64,000 bases of DNA from Cristatella mucedo (GCA_009760855.2 WPIO01000002.1:7684001-7748000), one strand, 5' to 3'; positions 1 through 13,443 are shown, counted from the stretch's first letter. The notes: generated from the sequence alone by a model not told the origin. Translations and numbers: made by a program.

Positions 1-663
<663 letters not shown>

Positions 664-770
664 GTAGAGGCTTGAACGGGAGTACCAAAGCAGAAACAAT
701 CTCTCAGGTCTTTTCATCAGCAAATGCCGAATTTTCGTTTCAGGCGGTGTAAATATCTATCTATTTTGAT

Positions 771-1745
771 TAATAATAATAATAATACACTAATTAAAGC
801 GCCCTCGGAGTACTCAATCTCTCTCTAGGCGCTTTACATTTACTGCAAAGGGAAATGCAATTGAATGGTGAGTAATATCATGCTTGATAAACAAACAAAA
901 TGAATAACATGGTTAGGAGTGACATGCACAGGGTCAGCATGCAAATGTGGTTAGTGGCAGCATGCACAGTGTCAGCACGCATAAGCACATCAAGGACGAA
1001 TCACAGGGACCCACTAAATTTTGTCCTAAATAGGTGTGCTTTTAAGTTCTTTTCAAATGTGGTCAAGTCAGGGGATGTTCTGACACAAGTTGGGAGGGAG
1101 TTCCAGGCTTTGGGAGCATACGAATTAAATTCGTGGTCTCCAAAGAATTTGAGGTTTGTACGAGGTATTTGTAGACTGTTGGATTCCAAAAAGCGGGTGG
1201 TACGATGCTTGGCCTGATGGGGGAGTATATCTGAGAGATAGGCTGGAGCCAAAGAATGAAGGGACCTAAAAGTGAGCGACAAAACCTTGAAGTCAATCCG
1301 TTGCTTGACTGGTAGCCAGTGCAGGTCGGCGAGAAGTGGAGTAATGTGGAAACTGCGACGCTCACGACAGACAAGCCTGGCTGTGGAGTTTTGCACCAGC
1401 TGCAATCGCCTGATTGCACTTGCCGGTAGGCCAGTGAGCAGTGAGTTGCAGAAGTTGAGACGAGATGTCACGAATGCATGGACCAACTTGGACGCGGTAT
1501 CCTTATCTAAACAAGCCAGAATTTTAGCAATGTTATGAAGCTGAAAATAGGCAGATTTGACTTTGGAGCTGATATGGTTGTCTAACGAAAGGTTTCTTTG
1601 AAATATGACACCTAGATTTCGAGCTGATTCAACAGGGGATATGCTGGCAGAGCCAATTTTGAGCGTCAGCCTTTCCAATTTGTGAATCACACTGGGTTTG
1701 CCCATAACTAGTATTGATTGATGACTGATTGCTTGATCCAATATA
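771..1745 (-). mobile_element. L2/CR1-group LINE, 5'-truncated copy (family L2-A)
   Basis: On the minus strand this is the 3' part of a non-LTR retrotransposon. Positions 1741-1001 encode 246 residues of the region downstream of the reverse-transcriptase palm, with the family signatures [48 protein letters not shown] and APKAWNSLP. It ends in a short UTR with a stem-loop (GCGCC...GGCGC type) and an (ATT)n tail, seen as (AAT)n at about 772-787 on the plus strand. The frame is fairly intact but lacks the endonuclease and the catalytic YADD part, so it is a dead 5'-truncated insertion. It is the best-preserved L2-A copy here and served as reference for the others. Confidence 0.88.
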
Positions 1746-1864
1746 ATTTCATTGTTTGAAAGTCAGAAAGTCAGAGATGAAGCTGAGATTGATACCTGGG
1801 GGACAATAAATAATCACCATTCGTACGCTTACATACCTTTGGCGACAGGAACGTTTGGTCTGCA

Positions 1865-2145
1865 TGCACTAGACTATGGAACTCACTTCAACAATTCTTG
1901 TGCAGCGACGTCGTGTCTTCTGCTGCTGACTGGAGCGCATAAATTCCAGCGGTCCTGAGCTGCTACTTTCTCGCCAGTCTCTACCTCAACTGCTCTCCTC
2001 ATTCAGCCATGCTTCTCACTTTATTTGCGTTTCGTGAGATGAAGTCTATTGGCTACCATATGCGCACCGAGAGCCACTTGGGATTTGAGTTCGTTAAAAA
2101 AACTCTCTCCTGCGTAGCAGCCACTTAGTCTTTATGGCCTTGTAT
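1865..2145 (+). mobile_element. LINE family L2-B, 3' end fragment
   Basis: It matches the terminal region of the LINE at 17437-18600: the same 'actatggaactc...cttc' segment, the 'cagcggtcctgagctgctac' block and the 'ggctacc...gcgcaccgagagcc' block occur in the same order. No intact coding frame remains. It lies just upstream of the inverted L2-A copy. Confidence 0.75.
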
Positions 2146-2149
2146 TTAC

Positions 2150-2965
2150 ATCCGGAAATACGTCATATTAAATTTATTTTAATACGATGTATTAAATGAA
2201 ATTTAATGTATGTATTTTTACGCCGTCGGCAACTTAATGACATGAGCTGGACTGACAATAACCAGAAAGTCTTAAATCTGTCTAGCAGGAGCCGAGAAAG
2301 GAGGCTTTAAATTGAATTGAAGTAAAATGGTAATACCGACTGTCTCGCCAGTTATCAAAGATCTCCGAGTGTGACAAACAAGGAGAAGAAGCCTTCAGGA
2401 ATGGCAAAGCATCGGTGGCGGCCGAGCAATTCTTTGAATTCTGAGCCGAGATCTCAGCAGCTGGCAGTCTGCTCAGTCTGGCAGCGATCTCGACTGTCGT
2501 TGATATGCACTCATTGATAGGAAATGTTTGTCGCATTCGCTACATCGCCGGTTTTCGGATGGTGCGACCAAGTACTACCCTTTAAGGTCCCTAGCCGAAG
2601 GTTCTGACTCCACTCAAAGAAAACATCCATCAAAGAAACAGCGCGAGTTCACATCGAACGTTTGTCATTCCCAGTAGGTAATCCGAAGTGGCAGCCTGCA
2701 CTATAAAAAATCTTACCTCAAGTTGACCGGATCTGACCTACTAACTTTGTTTGTTTACCAGGTGAAAAAGCATGCGAAGTGAGCATGTTTTTGCTAAATC
2801 GAAATCCGTTCCCAAAAGAAAAACACGCGAGTTAATAATGATTGTTATTTTCATTATTATTACTTAAGCCAGACTGTAATTTTTCACGAACTACAAGTGT
2901 CTTATTGCACAGGTAGAGTAGTAACTGCGAGAAGTGAGTTACATAAGTCTTAGATCGAAAGTGGC
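2150..2965. other. No gene seen
   Basis: AT-richer DNA with no recognisable gene or repeat. Confidence 0.4.
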
Positions 2966-2969
2966 ACGT

Positions 2970-3120
2970 GTGCATGGACCAGCTTGGCTGCTTGGTTATC
3001 CGTATCTAAGCAGACCCAAATTTTGGCTATGATACGCAATTGAAAGTAGGTAAGCTTGACTGTGGAGCTGATCAGGTTATGATCTAGTGAAAGATCACTT
3101 AGACACTACAGTAGATATGT
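2970..3120 (-). mobile_element. Degenerate L2-A fragment
   Basis: Corresponds to the internal part of L2-A around the segment 'gcatggaccaacttgg...tctaaacaagcc'. It has many substitutions and no tail, so it is an old fragment. Confidence 0.6.
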
Positions 3121-3507
3121 TAGCCGAGCTCTTTTTTAAAGCTGGGCGCTTCACTTTTTCTGTAGCATTTTGCCCATCACTAATAAGCTGGTCAGCTCTT
3201 TGTTAAATTTGAGCAAGCTTGTTGTCATTCAAGAGCAAATGTTAGTCGTACGCACTGCAAGAGAGTTAGCTGAATTCGCCTTTCTAGAACGCGTAGAGGT
3301 TTATGACAGCCCTCCGAACGACCTGTCGTCGGGCTAGGTAGCGCGACCGAGCAACAAGCCTGCTGGCTCAAACACCAAACACTTGATTCCAAACCACGCA
3401 GGCCAAGCCAGTCTATACACTCTAAACGGCTGCCGGCGTCAAAGGATCGAGCCCTACCTCTGCCGTATTCCTTCGGAAGCCCTTATATTCCATGCACGCA
3501 GTGTTTT

Positions 3508-3795
3508 TAATAATATAATAACAATAATGCACTTGATAAAGCGCCCTCAGGGAACTCAATCTCTTTCTAGGCGCTTTACATTTGCTGCAAAAGGAAATGC
3601 AATTGAATGGTGAGTAATATTATGCTTGATAAACAACATGAATATTATGGTTAGGGGTGACATGCACAGGGTAAAAATGCAAATTTGGTTAGCGGCAGCA
3701 TGCACAGTGTCAGCACGCATAAGCACATGAAGGACGAATCACAGGGACCCATTAAATGCTGTCCTAAATAGGTGGGTTTTTAAGTTCTTTTTTTG
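3508..3795 (-). mobile_element. L2-A 3' tail copy, 5'-truncated
   Basis: Carries the AAT-rich tail, the GCGCCCTC...GGCGCTTT stem-loop and about 200 bp of L2-A 3' UTR, then breaks off at about 3795 into unrelated sequence. Confidence 0.82.
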
Positions 3796-3799
3796 CACT

Positions 3800-5020
3800 G
3801 TCAAGCCATTGTTCGTTCTGAACCCGCCCGACAGCAGGCGGCAGTTTGTGGTAGATGAATGTCCCCACAGATGCCGACAATGCATGGATCTGGGCACGAC
3901 TGCCGAGTTGTCGTCAGCCCGCAGCCACTCGTGAGCTTGCGGCTGCTTAGGCAGTCTGCGCCCCTCGTACGGTCTGCGCCCAGTGCTCGCAGGCTGTAGA
4001 GTCGTGTTCCCTCACAAGATATCAAAGCGGAGGTACAGCGGGGAATACATTGCGAAACGAAACAGGACCTGACAGCACAGATCTCTCTGGGTAGCTCGTG
4101 CTTACCAGAGAGGCTCCTCTGCTGATTGCTGAGCCTCTGCTGATTGCCGCTCGTTCGCGTCGAAACTCTGAAATCTCCCACTGAGACGGGACCCAAAGCA
4201 TTGCGGGGTCTGTGGTGCCCAGGCTAGATGAAAGATTCTCAAATGAAACTTGATCAATAGAGCTAAACGACGCCAGGAAGTGACGGAGCTAGCCATCCAG
4301 CGGCATATTCTTGTGAACCGGGAGTTAAACTACTAACTGTTTTAACTGGCTTGGTGTGCCCATACATACAGTACTGTACCAAATTGAACTTGTGTTTCGT
4401 AATCTTAGCCTCATCCTTAGCCTAAAAATAGTGGCGGAGCCGGGATTTTGATCTCTAGAGCAACTAGACTTGCAAATTTTCTATGCCCTGGGAAAGACGC
4501 GAAAGATTGTCACGTACGCTGAGCTAAACTCGCAACTGATGACAACCCATGGCGCAAAATCTTGCTGTATCTATTCGTCACAAAATCAGCGGTTGCCCTG
4601 GTTGTTGTAAGGCGGAAACTTCGCAGCTGGCGAAACCGGGGGCAGAGAGGGGATGGAGGCGGCGCGAAAGTAGAAGCGGCCCCCAGGTCAGCCTGTCCAG
4701 GTCACTGCCCAGGTCACAGGTCACCCAGGACAGCCTGCCCCGCTGTAGATTCCATCCCTAAGGCCTACATATTAGAACATAAGCCCCTAGACCAAAAACA
4801 TACAACATCTAAACACGAGGCCCAAAGTCCCAATTTAATAGGATAGCTCTAAAACGTGCTTATATACCGTAAATATAAACAGACGCTGGAAACCACGTTG
4901 AACAGCCTACTATGAGCTCCATGCCCGTAAAAGAAGGTGAGCTGGCTGTAAGCGTAAACAACGCCGTAGCTGTCGCCATCTCGGGATAGGTGTCCCGCAC
5001 AGTCACTACAGCGCATTGCT
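3800..5020. other. No gene seen
   Basis: Several short open frames overlap on both strands, but none shows a recognisable domain. The missing C-terminal part of the H2A-like gene (minus strand, just to the right) was looked for here and not found. Confidence 0.4.
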
Positions 5021-5038
5021 TGAGATGTTACTACTTAC

Positions 5039-5162
5039 GCGCCCCGGCTTCCAAGCGCTTTGCATCGTTTCCCTTTCGCAGCAGCATGCGGCTCGTGCCG
5101 ACCGGAAACAGCAGTCCGGCGGCGCGCGACGACCTCGATTTGGACTTGCCAGCCTCCTTTTC
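5039..5162 (-). pseudogene. Histone H2A-like N-terminal fragment
   Basis: Read from a possible start at 5234, this minus-strand frame contains an H2A-like segment: [10 protein letters not shown], then GLLFPVG, LLRKGN and EAGA. These align with the tail, alphaN and start of alpha1 of canonical H2A (KSRSSRAGLQFPVG...LLRKGNYAERVGAGA), with an extra Ala and several substitutions. The similarity stops at the GAGA position, exactly where the DNA reads GCGC|GTAAGT, a perfect-looking splice donor that would split the A-P junction in phase 1. No continuation of the histone fold was found between 4000 and 5030. It lies head-to-head with H2B, the usual arrangement of an H2A/H2B pair. It is either a truncated H2A relic or the first exon of an intron-bearing variant; I favour the relic. 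Confidence 0.68.
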
Positions 5163-5307
5163 GCCCTCGCCGCGACCGTACGCGGTATACTTGCGTACTG
5201 CAATACGAATATCCGCCAGAAACGGTAGAGGCATTTATACAACTTGGGCGCAGTATAAAAGTAAATTAGTCAGCAACGCGTTTAGTTGTACGGCGGAACT
5301 GCGACCA

Positions 5308-5386
5308 CCAATCGTTGTCCCCGTACCCACTGCCGGAACTGCGTAGCAGTAGACATCCTAATTTGCATATATTTGGGTATATATTC
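5308..5386 (+). promoter_or_regulatory. H2B promoter: CCAAT box, octamer and TATA box
   Basis: In order: CCAAT (5308-5312), the octamer ATTTGCAT (5361-5368) that marks H2B promoters in animals, and a TATA-like GTATATAT (about 5378-5385). The TATA box is 40-50 bp upstream of the start codon, so the leader must be very short, as usual for replication-dependent histones. A second TATAAAAG lies at about 5249 on the same strand. Confidence 0.75.
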
Positions 5387-5427
5387 TCGTCGACCGCTGG
5401 CCGGTTTGCGGTATTCACTCCGTGGAA

Positions 5428-5892
5428 ATGCTGACGCTAGTCAGACCGAAGGAAGTCGTCAAGGCGAAGACAGTCGCCGCCGCCGCGCCCGCGGGCAGCG
5501 AGGTTAGCTTGAAGGAAGCGGCGGCGAAGAAGAAGAAGAAGCAGGCAGGCAAGACGAAGGTCGCCGTCGCCGGCGCCGCCGCCGGCAAGAAGAAGAAGAA
5601 GCATGGTAGGAGGAAGGAGAGCTACGGCATCTACATCTACAAGGTGCTGAAGCAGGTGCACCCGGACACGGGCATCTCGAGCAAGGCGATGAGCATCATG
5701 AACTCGTTCATGAACGACGTCTTCGAGCGCATCGCCTCCGAAGCGTCGCGTCTGTCGCACTACAACAGGCGGTCGACGATAGCGAGCCGCGAGGTGCAGA
5801 CGGCCGTGCGTCTGCTGCTGCCCGGCGAGCTGGCCAAGCACGCCGTGTCGGAAGGCACCAAGGCCGTTACCAAGTACACGAGCTCCAAGTAG
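5428..5892 (+). CDS. H2B: Histone H2B with an extended N-terminal tail
   Basis: A single-exon, 154-residue histone H2B, which pairs with H2A in the nucleosome core. The histone fold starts at about residue 65 ([19 protein letters not shown]) and runs through [47 protein letters not shown] and the standard C-terminus ending in KYTSSK, where the conserved ubiquitination-site lysine lies. The tail is about 25-30 residues longer than usual and has two KKKKK runs separated by Ala/Val-rich spacers. The ATG at 5428 is chosen because it follows the TATA box at a short distance; an in-frame GTG 6 bp upstream is not needed. A 3' stem-loop follows, so it is probably cell-cycle regulated. The intact fold argues for a functional gene; the odd tail raises the possibility of a germline or testis variant. 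Confidence 0.95.
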   Translation: MLTLVRPKEVVKAKTVAAAAPAGSEVSLKEAAAKKKKKQAGKTKVAVAGAAAGKKKKKHGRRKESYGIYIYKVLKQVHPDTGISSKAMSIMNSFMNDVFERIASEASRLSHYNRRSTIASREVQTAVRLLLPGELAKHAVSEGTKAVTKYTSSK

Positions 5893-5924
5893 ATTTTGGC
5901 AAGTTACCGCTGCTGCTTAACAAC

Positions 5925-5940
5925 GGCCCTTTTTAGGGCC
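5925..5940 (+). terminator. Histone mRNA 3' processing stem-loop
   Basis: A perfect 6-bp stem (GGCCCT / AGGGCC) with a TTTT loop followed by ACCA, 33 bp after the H2B stop codon. This is the stem-loop bound by SLBP in replication-dependent histone mRNAs, which lack poly(A). Confidence 0.93.
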
Positions 5941-6315
5941 ACCAAAACGGAGGTCGAGTATTCTGCTGTCAGCCTTCGCTGGTTTGTATTGCCTGCTGCA
6001 TGAGAGCTGTTTAGTCCGTTTTGGCCCGTAAACGTGAGTGAGGCTGCTAAATAGGTTGTTCCGCAAATGCTCATTTATCGGCAGATGTTACAGAGGTATC
6101 AAATGAGTTATCAGACTTGTATTAGGCTGAACAGTCAGTCACAAAGACCCTACCTAGAAAAAAAACAGGGTTCACTTTATTTTTCGCTGCGTTCATAGCA
6201 AGCTGTCGTCTCGAGCTTACTAGGAAGTGAGTCGCTGCGTTCCGCTATAGCTCCGCTCTTGCTAATGAATGGCGCAACTGGGATGTTAGTTTTAAATATA
6301 AATATCAGCTCACCG

Positions 6316-6462
6316 CCTGTAGACTCGCTTCGCCGAGTCATAGCAGTTCCGTTACGAAAGACAATGCTGCGTCATCTTGCCGCTTGTCGCAAGTGCGCCT
6401 TCTCGTGGCGTGACAGATTTTCACGTTTTAATTAGTATAGATATCAGCTTGAGGCGGCTATT
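6316..6462 (+). repeat. Interspersed repeat C
   Basis: Shares an ordered series of blocks with 61005-61152 and, reversed, with 27770-27880: 'gtagactcgct', 'gagtcata', 'catcttgccgc' and 'tttaattagta.agatat'. No coding frame. It begins with a short GACTC...GAGTC hairpin. The class is unknown. Confidence 0.6.
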
Positions 6463-6637
6463 GAGCGGCAATAGTGCCAAGAGATTTGAGTAGCATCTCT
6501 TGCGGACTGATGAGGTGATTACGTAAAGCTGAAGCTGGCCGCGGCTAGTAAGACGCTAAAGCTAGTAGAAGCTCTGTAAAGTCCCCTGTCCCATAACCAT
6601 ATTATTCATTTCGTTTGTTTTTCAAGCATGATTTTAC

Positions 6638-6750
6638 TTACCATTCAATTGCATTTCACTTTACAGCAAATGTAAAGCGCCTAGAGAGAGATTAAGTTCT
6701 CTGAGGGCGCTTTATCAAGTGAATTATTACTATTATTATTATTATTAAAG
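6638..6750 (+). mobile_element. L2-A 3' tail, plus strand
   Basis: About 110 bp comprising the L2-A terminal region: 'gcaaatgtaaagcgcctaga', the inner AGAGA/TCTCT stem, 'gagggcgctttatcaagt' and an ATT-repeat tail. Opposite in orientation to most L2-A copies. Confidence 0.85.
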
Positions 6751-6754
6751 GAAA

Positions 6755-7980
6755 GCGTCACCGGGAAGCTGCAAACGTGAGGCGCGTCTTAAAATTACAG
6801 TCATTTTTGTCTCACAGCAAAACTATTAAACATAATTTTGAAATGCGTTTTCCTTTTTGCTCATATGCAGATTTTGCTCCATTAACTAAGAACCATAAGC
6901 TGGGCAGTCAGTGGGGCGGCGGGCACAACCAGCTGGGCTTAGCGGGCATTCAATCCCGCCTTCAAAAGCAGAGCTGCAATTCTCCACCGTGTTTCAAGGG
7001 TGCAGGACAATATCCATATCAAACCTGCTGCTTCCACCCGCCATTATGGACCGAGAAGTTTTCACAGGGTTGAATCAAGATTCGGGAGTAAAAGGAGCAA
7101 AGCGAACAGAATAGAAGCGTACGCATCGCAGACAGCAACGAGAAAAAAGAGCAACGAAGGACGACGTTGCCACACTGTCGAAACTCGACAGAAAAGTCGC
7201 ACATGACAAACTCTAAAACAGTAAGAGACTGAAGAAGAAGAAGAAGAAACCCAGAAGCTTTGTGCTGTCTAAGCTTAGCGAACACTGCTAACAGCAATGT
7301 CAAAACAGATTCGAGCATGGTTTCACGACACAGGTTGTGCAATAAGGTCTTTGCCTGACAGTAGACTGTATTCACCAGCTAGGGTCGGCTTAGCACTAGG
7401 TCTGCAAACAATTAGGCATTTAGAATTGCAATGCAACGCCGAGATTTTCTACGATTTTCCGCGGGGTTTTTAGCTAGTTTTTGGCATACCAAGCATGACA
7501 CGAGACGCGAGCTGTGAAAGAAGGGGCATCGTAACCTTGACATGGAAGGAAGCCATAACCTCAACGTGGAAGGAAGCCGTAACCTTGACACGGATGCCAA
7601 GTCTTGTGGTGCCATAGGATTCAATGTGGCTGCGCCTTAATATTTCACCAACCGAAGTCAATATTTGCTATCACTATTACTAACAGTAGTATGAAGTGAA
7701 CCGTTTCAGAAAGAAACTACATAGCGATATTGTTATATTACCAAAAGAATCATACACAATTTTAATCGAAGTCAGCATGACGACCAGTTAAGAACTAATC
7801 GTGCACCAATGGTCATAACTGATACCTTGTATCTCCAAGCGTAGAGTTAGTAATACTGGCTTGTATTTAAAACGTTTGATGCACATGCATGCAAAATAGC
7901 ACAATGGGAACTTCTGCAGTGCTACTAAAACTTGGTAGAAATTGTGCATGGTAGGACACAAGTGCGTGTTGATGGATACT
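6755..7980. other. No gene seen
   Basis: Several open frames of 60-120 codons exist on both strands, with no recognisable domain. A short (AAG)n run lies near 7232-7250. Confidence 0.4.
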
Positions 7981-7984
7981 TGAC

Positions 7985-8165
7985 AATAATATTATTATTA
8001 TTAACACATTAGATAAAGGCCCTCAGAGAACTCAAATCTCTTTCTAGGCACATTACATTTGGTGCAAAGGAAGCACGATCGAATGGTTAGTGGTAGCATG
8101 GCCACTCGACAACAAAACACATGGTTAGTGGTTACATGCACAGGGTCAGCATGCAAGTATGGTCT
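7985..8165 (-). mobile_element. L2-A 3' tail copy, diverged
   Basis: AT-triplet tail plus the recognisable 'gccctcagagaactcaaatctctttctaggc' region (stem partly decayed to ggccctc/ggcac), then about 100 bp of UTR. Confidence 0.75.
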
Positions 8166-8386
8166 ACTTTCTGGCACAGTTTAGTATCAAAGCGGAGCAT
8201 TACGGAACGTTTTACGAATAAAAAACAGATGCTTTCAGGTATAAACGAATCTCGGAGACTACAGTCCGACTTACTCGTCCTTTAATTGGCAATTGTCCCT
8301 TTTTCGTCACTGTCATTAAATGCAACGCGCTTTTCAATTGGTTCCAGACGTAACATATTAGCAACTCATGTTTTGTGTGTGAGCAT

Positions 8387-9275
8387 TTAATAATAATAAT
8401 AATAATGCACTTGATAAAGCGCCCTCAGATAACTCAATCACTTTCTAGGCGCTTTACATTTGCTGCAAAGGGAAGCACGATTGAATGGTGAGTAATATCA
8501 TGCTTGATAAACATGAATAATATGGTTAGGGGTGACATACACAGGGTTAGCATGCAAATATGGTTAATGGCAGCATGGACAGTGTCAGCACGCATAAGCA
8601 CATGAAAGACAAATCACAGGGCCCGACTAAATGCTGTCCTAAATAGGTGTGTTTTCAAGTTCTGTTTAAATGTGGTCAAGTCAGGGAATGTTGTGATGAA
8701 AGTCGGGAGAGAGTTCCAGGCTTTGGGAACATACAAACTAAATGCCCGGTCTCCAAAGGATTTAAGATTTGTACGAGGTATTTGGAGACTGTTGGATTCC
8801 GAAAAGCGGGTGGTACGATGCTTGGCCAGGTGGGGCAGTAAATCTGAGAGATAGGCTGTAGCCAAAGAATGAAGTGACCTAAAAGTGAGCGACAAAATCT
8901 TGAAGTCAATCCGTTGCTTGACTTGTAGCCAGTGCAGGTCGGCGAGAAGTGGTGTGATGTGGAAACTGCGACGCTCACGACAGACAAGCCTAGCAGCGGA
9001 GTTTTGTACCAGCTGTAATCGCCTGATTGCACATGCCGGTAGATCGGCAAGCAGTGAGTTCCCGAAGTCAAGACGGGATGTCACAAATGCATGGACCAAC
9101 TTAGACGTGGTATCCTTATCTAAACAAGCTCAAATTTTAGCAATGTTATGTAGCTGAAAGTAGGCAGATTTGACTGTGGAGCTGATGTGGTCGTCTAACA
9201 AGAGTTCACTTTGGAACATTACACCTAGATTTCGAGCTGATTCAACAGGAGATATGCAGGCAGAGCCAATTACTA
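8387..9275 (-). mobile_element. L2-A LINE copy with coding remnant
   Basis: Second long L2-A copy. The (AAT)n tail is at 8388-8407. The minus-strand frame 9099-8614 (161 residues) covers [12 protein letters not shown] to the C-terminus with [21 protein letters not shown] and VPKAWNSLP. Closely related to the copy at 771-1745, with one nonsense change near 9130 that separates it from further upstream coding sequence. Confidence 0.87.
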
Positions 9276-9284
9276 GAGCGTAAT

Positions 9285-9712
9285 TAAATAAATTGTCAAC
9301 TGCAAGTGTAAGGAAGTCGAGAAGGGTTCATCGCCCAGACGGGTTGACGGGTTGACGGGTTGTTCGCTTTCAGTTGTCCAGCCCCCTCCCCCCAGTCACC
9401 CAGGTTCGGAAGAATGCGCGCCGGGCTTGGCTGCCAGATGCCGCCAAGTGCGCCGGCTTGGTAAGCTGCCCTTTGCGCATGCGTTGTAGCAAGGCTGCTC
9501 TTTTCGCTTGAGTATTCCAATGAGCTGAACTTTCCCAGTGGAAAAAAATACACTTTTGCGAAATTGACATCCAATCGAGTAACCACTCCGTCGTACATAA
9601 GTACAACACGTATATCCCGGCAGCGAAGCGATTATTTTCGTTTCTTCTCGAGCTGTTCAAGTCAGTCGGAACATTAGAAATATATCTATATTATAGAAAT
9701 ATAGTAATAAAT
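9285..9712. other. No gene; short (GACGGGTT)3 run
   Basis: Three tandem copies of an 8-bp unit lie at about 9337-9362. No gene recognised. Confidence 0.45.
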
Positions 9713-9714
9713 GA

Positions 9715-9850
9715 ATAAATCTTAGCTGATTAAACAGCCTTTTTTTGTATAGCGACAGAAGAGCCTTTACGGCTATCACCGCCGCTTGTAGTGGCGATAA
9801 AGAATCGCCCACCGCAGGATGTGTCTGGTGCGCAGGCCCGGGATGCATGC
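9715..9850 (-). mobile_element. SINE-2 copy
   Basis: Read on the minus strand, it ends in 'gctcttctgtcgctatac...aggctgtttaatcagct'. It shares this order with copies at 51085, 53350, 53640 and 55228. The tRNA-like head is poorly preserved here. Confidence 0.72.
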
Positions 9851-11522
<1,672 letters not shown>

Positions 11523-11884
11523 CGTGATTGACGCCAATGCTCGGTAGATTCCACTTTAAGAACTTCATAATTGCACAACAGCGAAACAAGGTACAGGACG
11601 GCGGTCATCAAATTCGCCAGGACGCGCGCTCGGTCGGCCCTCGTTAGGCAATCGCATCCGGATGGCTAGAAAACCTCGGCGCCCGCCTCCTCCAACGCCG
11701 CGCCCGCAGACGTGCGCGCGCGGAGGCGGCGAGCTGGCAGAATTCGCTCGTCCCGTCCAATTCGCAGCCGCGGGAAGCCGCCGCCACGTCGGACCCGTCG
11801 CAGCTCCCAAGATCCGAGGCGCGGGGCACCGCGAGAATCGGGCGCTCGCGCGCGCCGAAAGAGGGCGCTCGTAGCGCCTTCGCC
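11523..11884. other. 3' flank of CNG gene 1
   Basis: GC-rich. Probably includes the 3' UTR of the minus-strand CNG gene; no clear AATAAA was recognised close to the stop codon. Confidence 0.4.
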
Positions 11885-13443
11885 TCACGAAGCGGCGGCG
11901 GCGGCAGCGCGCACCTTCGTCGGCTCGCCGCGGCGGCAGACCGCTCTTCTCTGCCTCTGCTCCGAGGCGGTAGCGCCGGCCAGCGCCGCCGCTTTCACGT
12001 CGCTTTCGAGTGCGGTCAGCCTCGCCTTCAGCGCTTTCTGATCGCGATCGTAATTGGACAGGAGGCCGCCGAACTTCGCCGCCGCGTCGGACAGGCTAGC
12101 CTCGAGCGACTCCAGCTTGTCCTCAACCGCGTCGCGAAGCGCGCCCCGCCGCCGCCGCCGCAGCAGCTGCTGCTGCTGCTGCCGCGGCGGCGGCCACCGG
12201 TGATCCGTCGCCGCGGCGGCGGTAAGGGTGGCGGTGGCGGCGGCGGCGGCGGCGCCGTCGAGGAGCTTGTTCTTCTCGAGGATGGCGCGCCCCTTCTCGA
12301 CCAGGCGCTCTCTCGCCTCCGGGTACTGCTCGAGCGTCTCCCACAGCTCGTCCTTGGCGAGCACGAGCAGGTCCGAGTAGCCGACGCTGCGTACGTTCGC
12401 CGTGCGCCGGTTGCCGCTCTCGCTGCCGCCCAAGTCGAGCACGCTCAGCTCGCCGAACACGGCGCCGGCGCCAAGCTCGGCGTAGCGCGTCCGCGCGTCG
12501 TCCGAGATCACGTGGAGCGTGCCGCCGCGCACGACGTACAGCTCGCGCCCGACGTCGCCCTTGCGGCACACGTAGTCGCCCGGGCCGTAGGCGCGCAGGC
12601 GCAGCCGCTGCGCCAGCTCGTGCACGAGGCCCGGCTCGCAGCCGCGAAGCAGCTCGACGCGCTCGAGCGCGCCGGCGTTCGCACGCGACGCGATCTCGGC
12701 GCGCAGGCGAGCCGGCAGCGCGCCGAGCAGGGAGCGCGCGCCGTCCTCGTCGTCCGGCGCTCGCCCGCTGCGCCGCGCGTAGTCGAACCACTCGAGGACG
12801 CGCCGCTCGACGGCGCGGCTGACGCGGTGCAGCCTCATGTACGCCTTGACGCCGTCGAGCTGCCGCTGTCGCGCGACGTCGCGCTGGCCGGCGGCGGCGA
12901 TCGCGCCGCTCACGCTGCCGACGATCACGGCGAACAAAAAGATGCCGACGGCGAAATTGGCCACGACCAGCGCGTACTCGACGTTCGTGCGCGGCAGCGG
13001 CGCCTCCCCGATTGTCGTCAGCGTCACGGTCGACCAGTAGAACGAATACGCGTAGCGCACGCTCAGCTGCGCCCAGCCGCCGACGCCGCTGCCGTTCACG
13101 GCCGGATAGACGAAAGCGTCCGAGCCGAGGCCGATCCAGCCGCTGAGCGCGTAGTACAGGCAGCCGTTCCAGTGTAGGACGAGAACGAGTTTGAGCAACA
13201 GCACGCCGATCCGGAACGCGCTCGGCCAGCGCGTCTTGGCCGCAGTGCGAGACGCGAACTCGTTCAGGCGCGTCACGCGCAGCAGACGATTCAGGCGCAG
13301 AGCGACCGCGTCGACGCCGACGAGTGCGTACGCCACGTCCGTTGGCAGCACGCTCAAGCCGTCGACGACGAGCTGCCAGCTGCGAGCGTAGCGCGCGGCC
13401 AGCGCGCGACCGTCGCTCACTAGGACGCCTTGGTGCAGGTAGC
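11885..13443 (-). CDS. CNG channel gene 1, terminal exon (S3 to C-terminus)
   Basis: Large 3' exon of a cyclic-nucleotide-gated cation channel. It begins after the acceptor CGTGCAG (13445-13444) with the second and third bases of a Gly codon and encodes about 518 residues: post-S2 GYLHQG, S3 with LPTD, S4 with LRLNRLLRVTRL, S5, the pore helix and filter TLTTIGEAP (filter at 13018-13004), S6, the C-linker, a cyclic-nucleotide-binding domain (PGDYVCRKGDVGRELY, FGEL, NRRTANV) and a C-terminal leucine-zipper-like helix (LLSNYDRDQKALKARLTALE). The filter has the pore glutamate and both threonines of CNGA principal subunits. At the alphaC position that is Asp in cGMP-selective CNGA1 it has Asn (ILEKNKLLD). 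Polyalanine and Gln/Arg runs precede the zipper. The product should be a plasma-membrane non-selective, Ca-permeable channel opened by cGMP or cAMP. Confidence 0.93.

Noticed and set aside
5422-5430. Upstream GTG start for H2B
   Set aside because: Animal genes start at ATG; the in-frame ATG at 5428 is 6 bp downstream.
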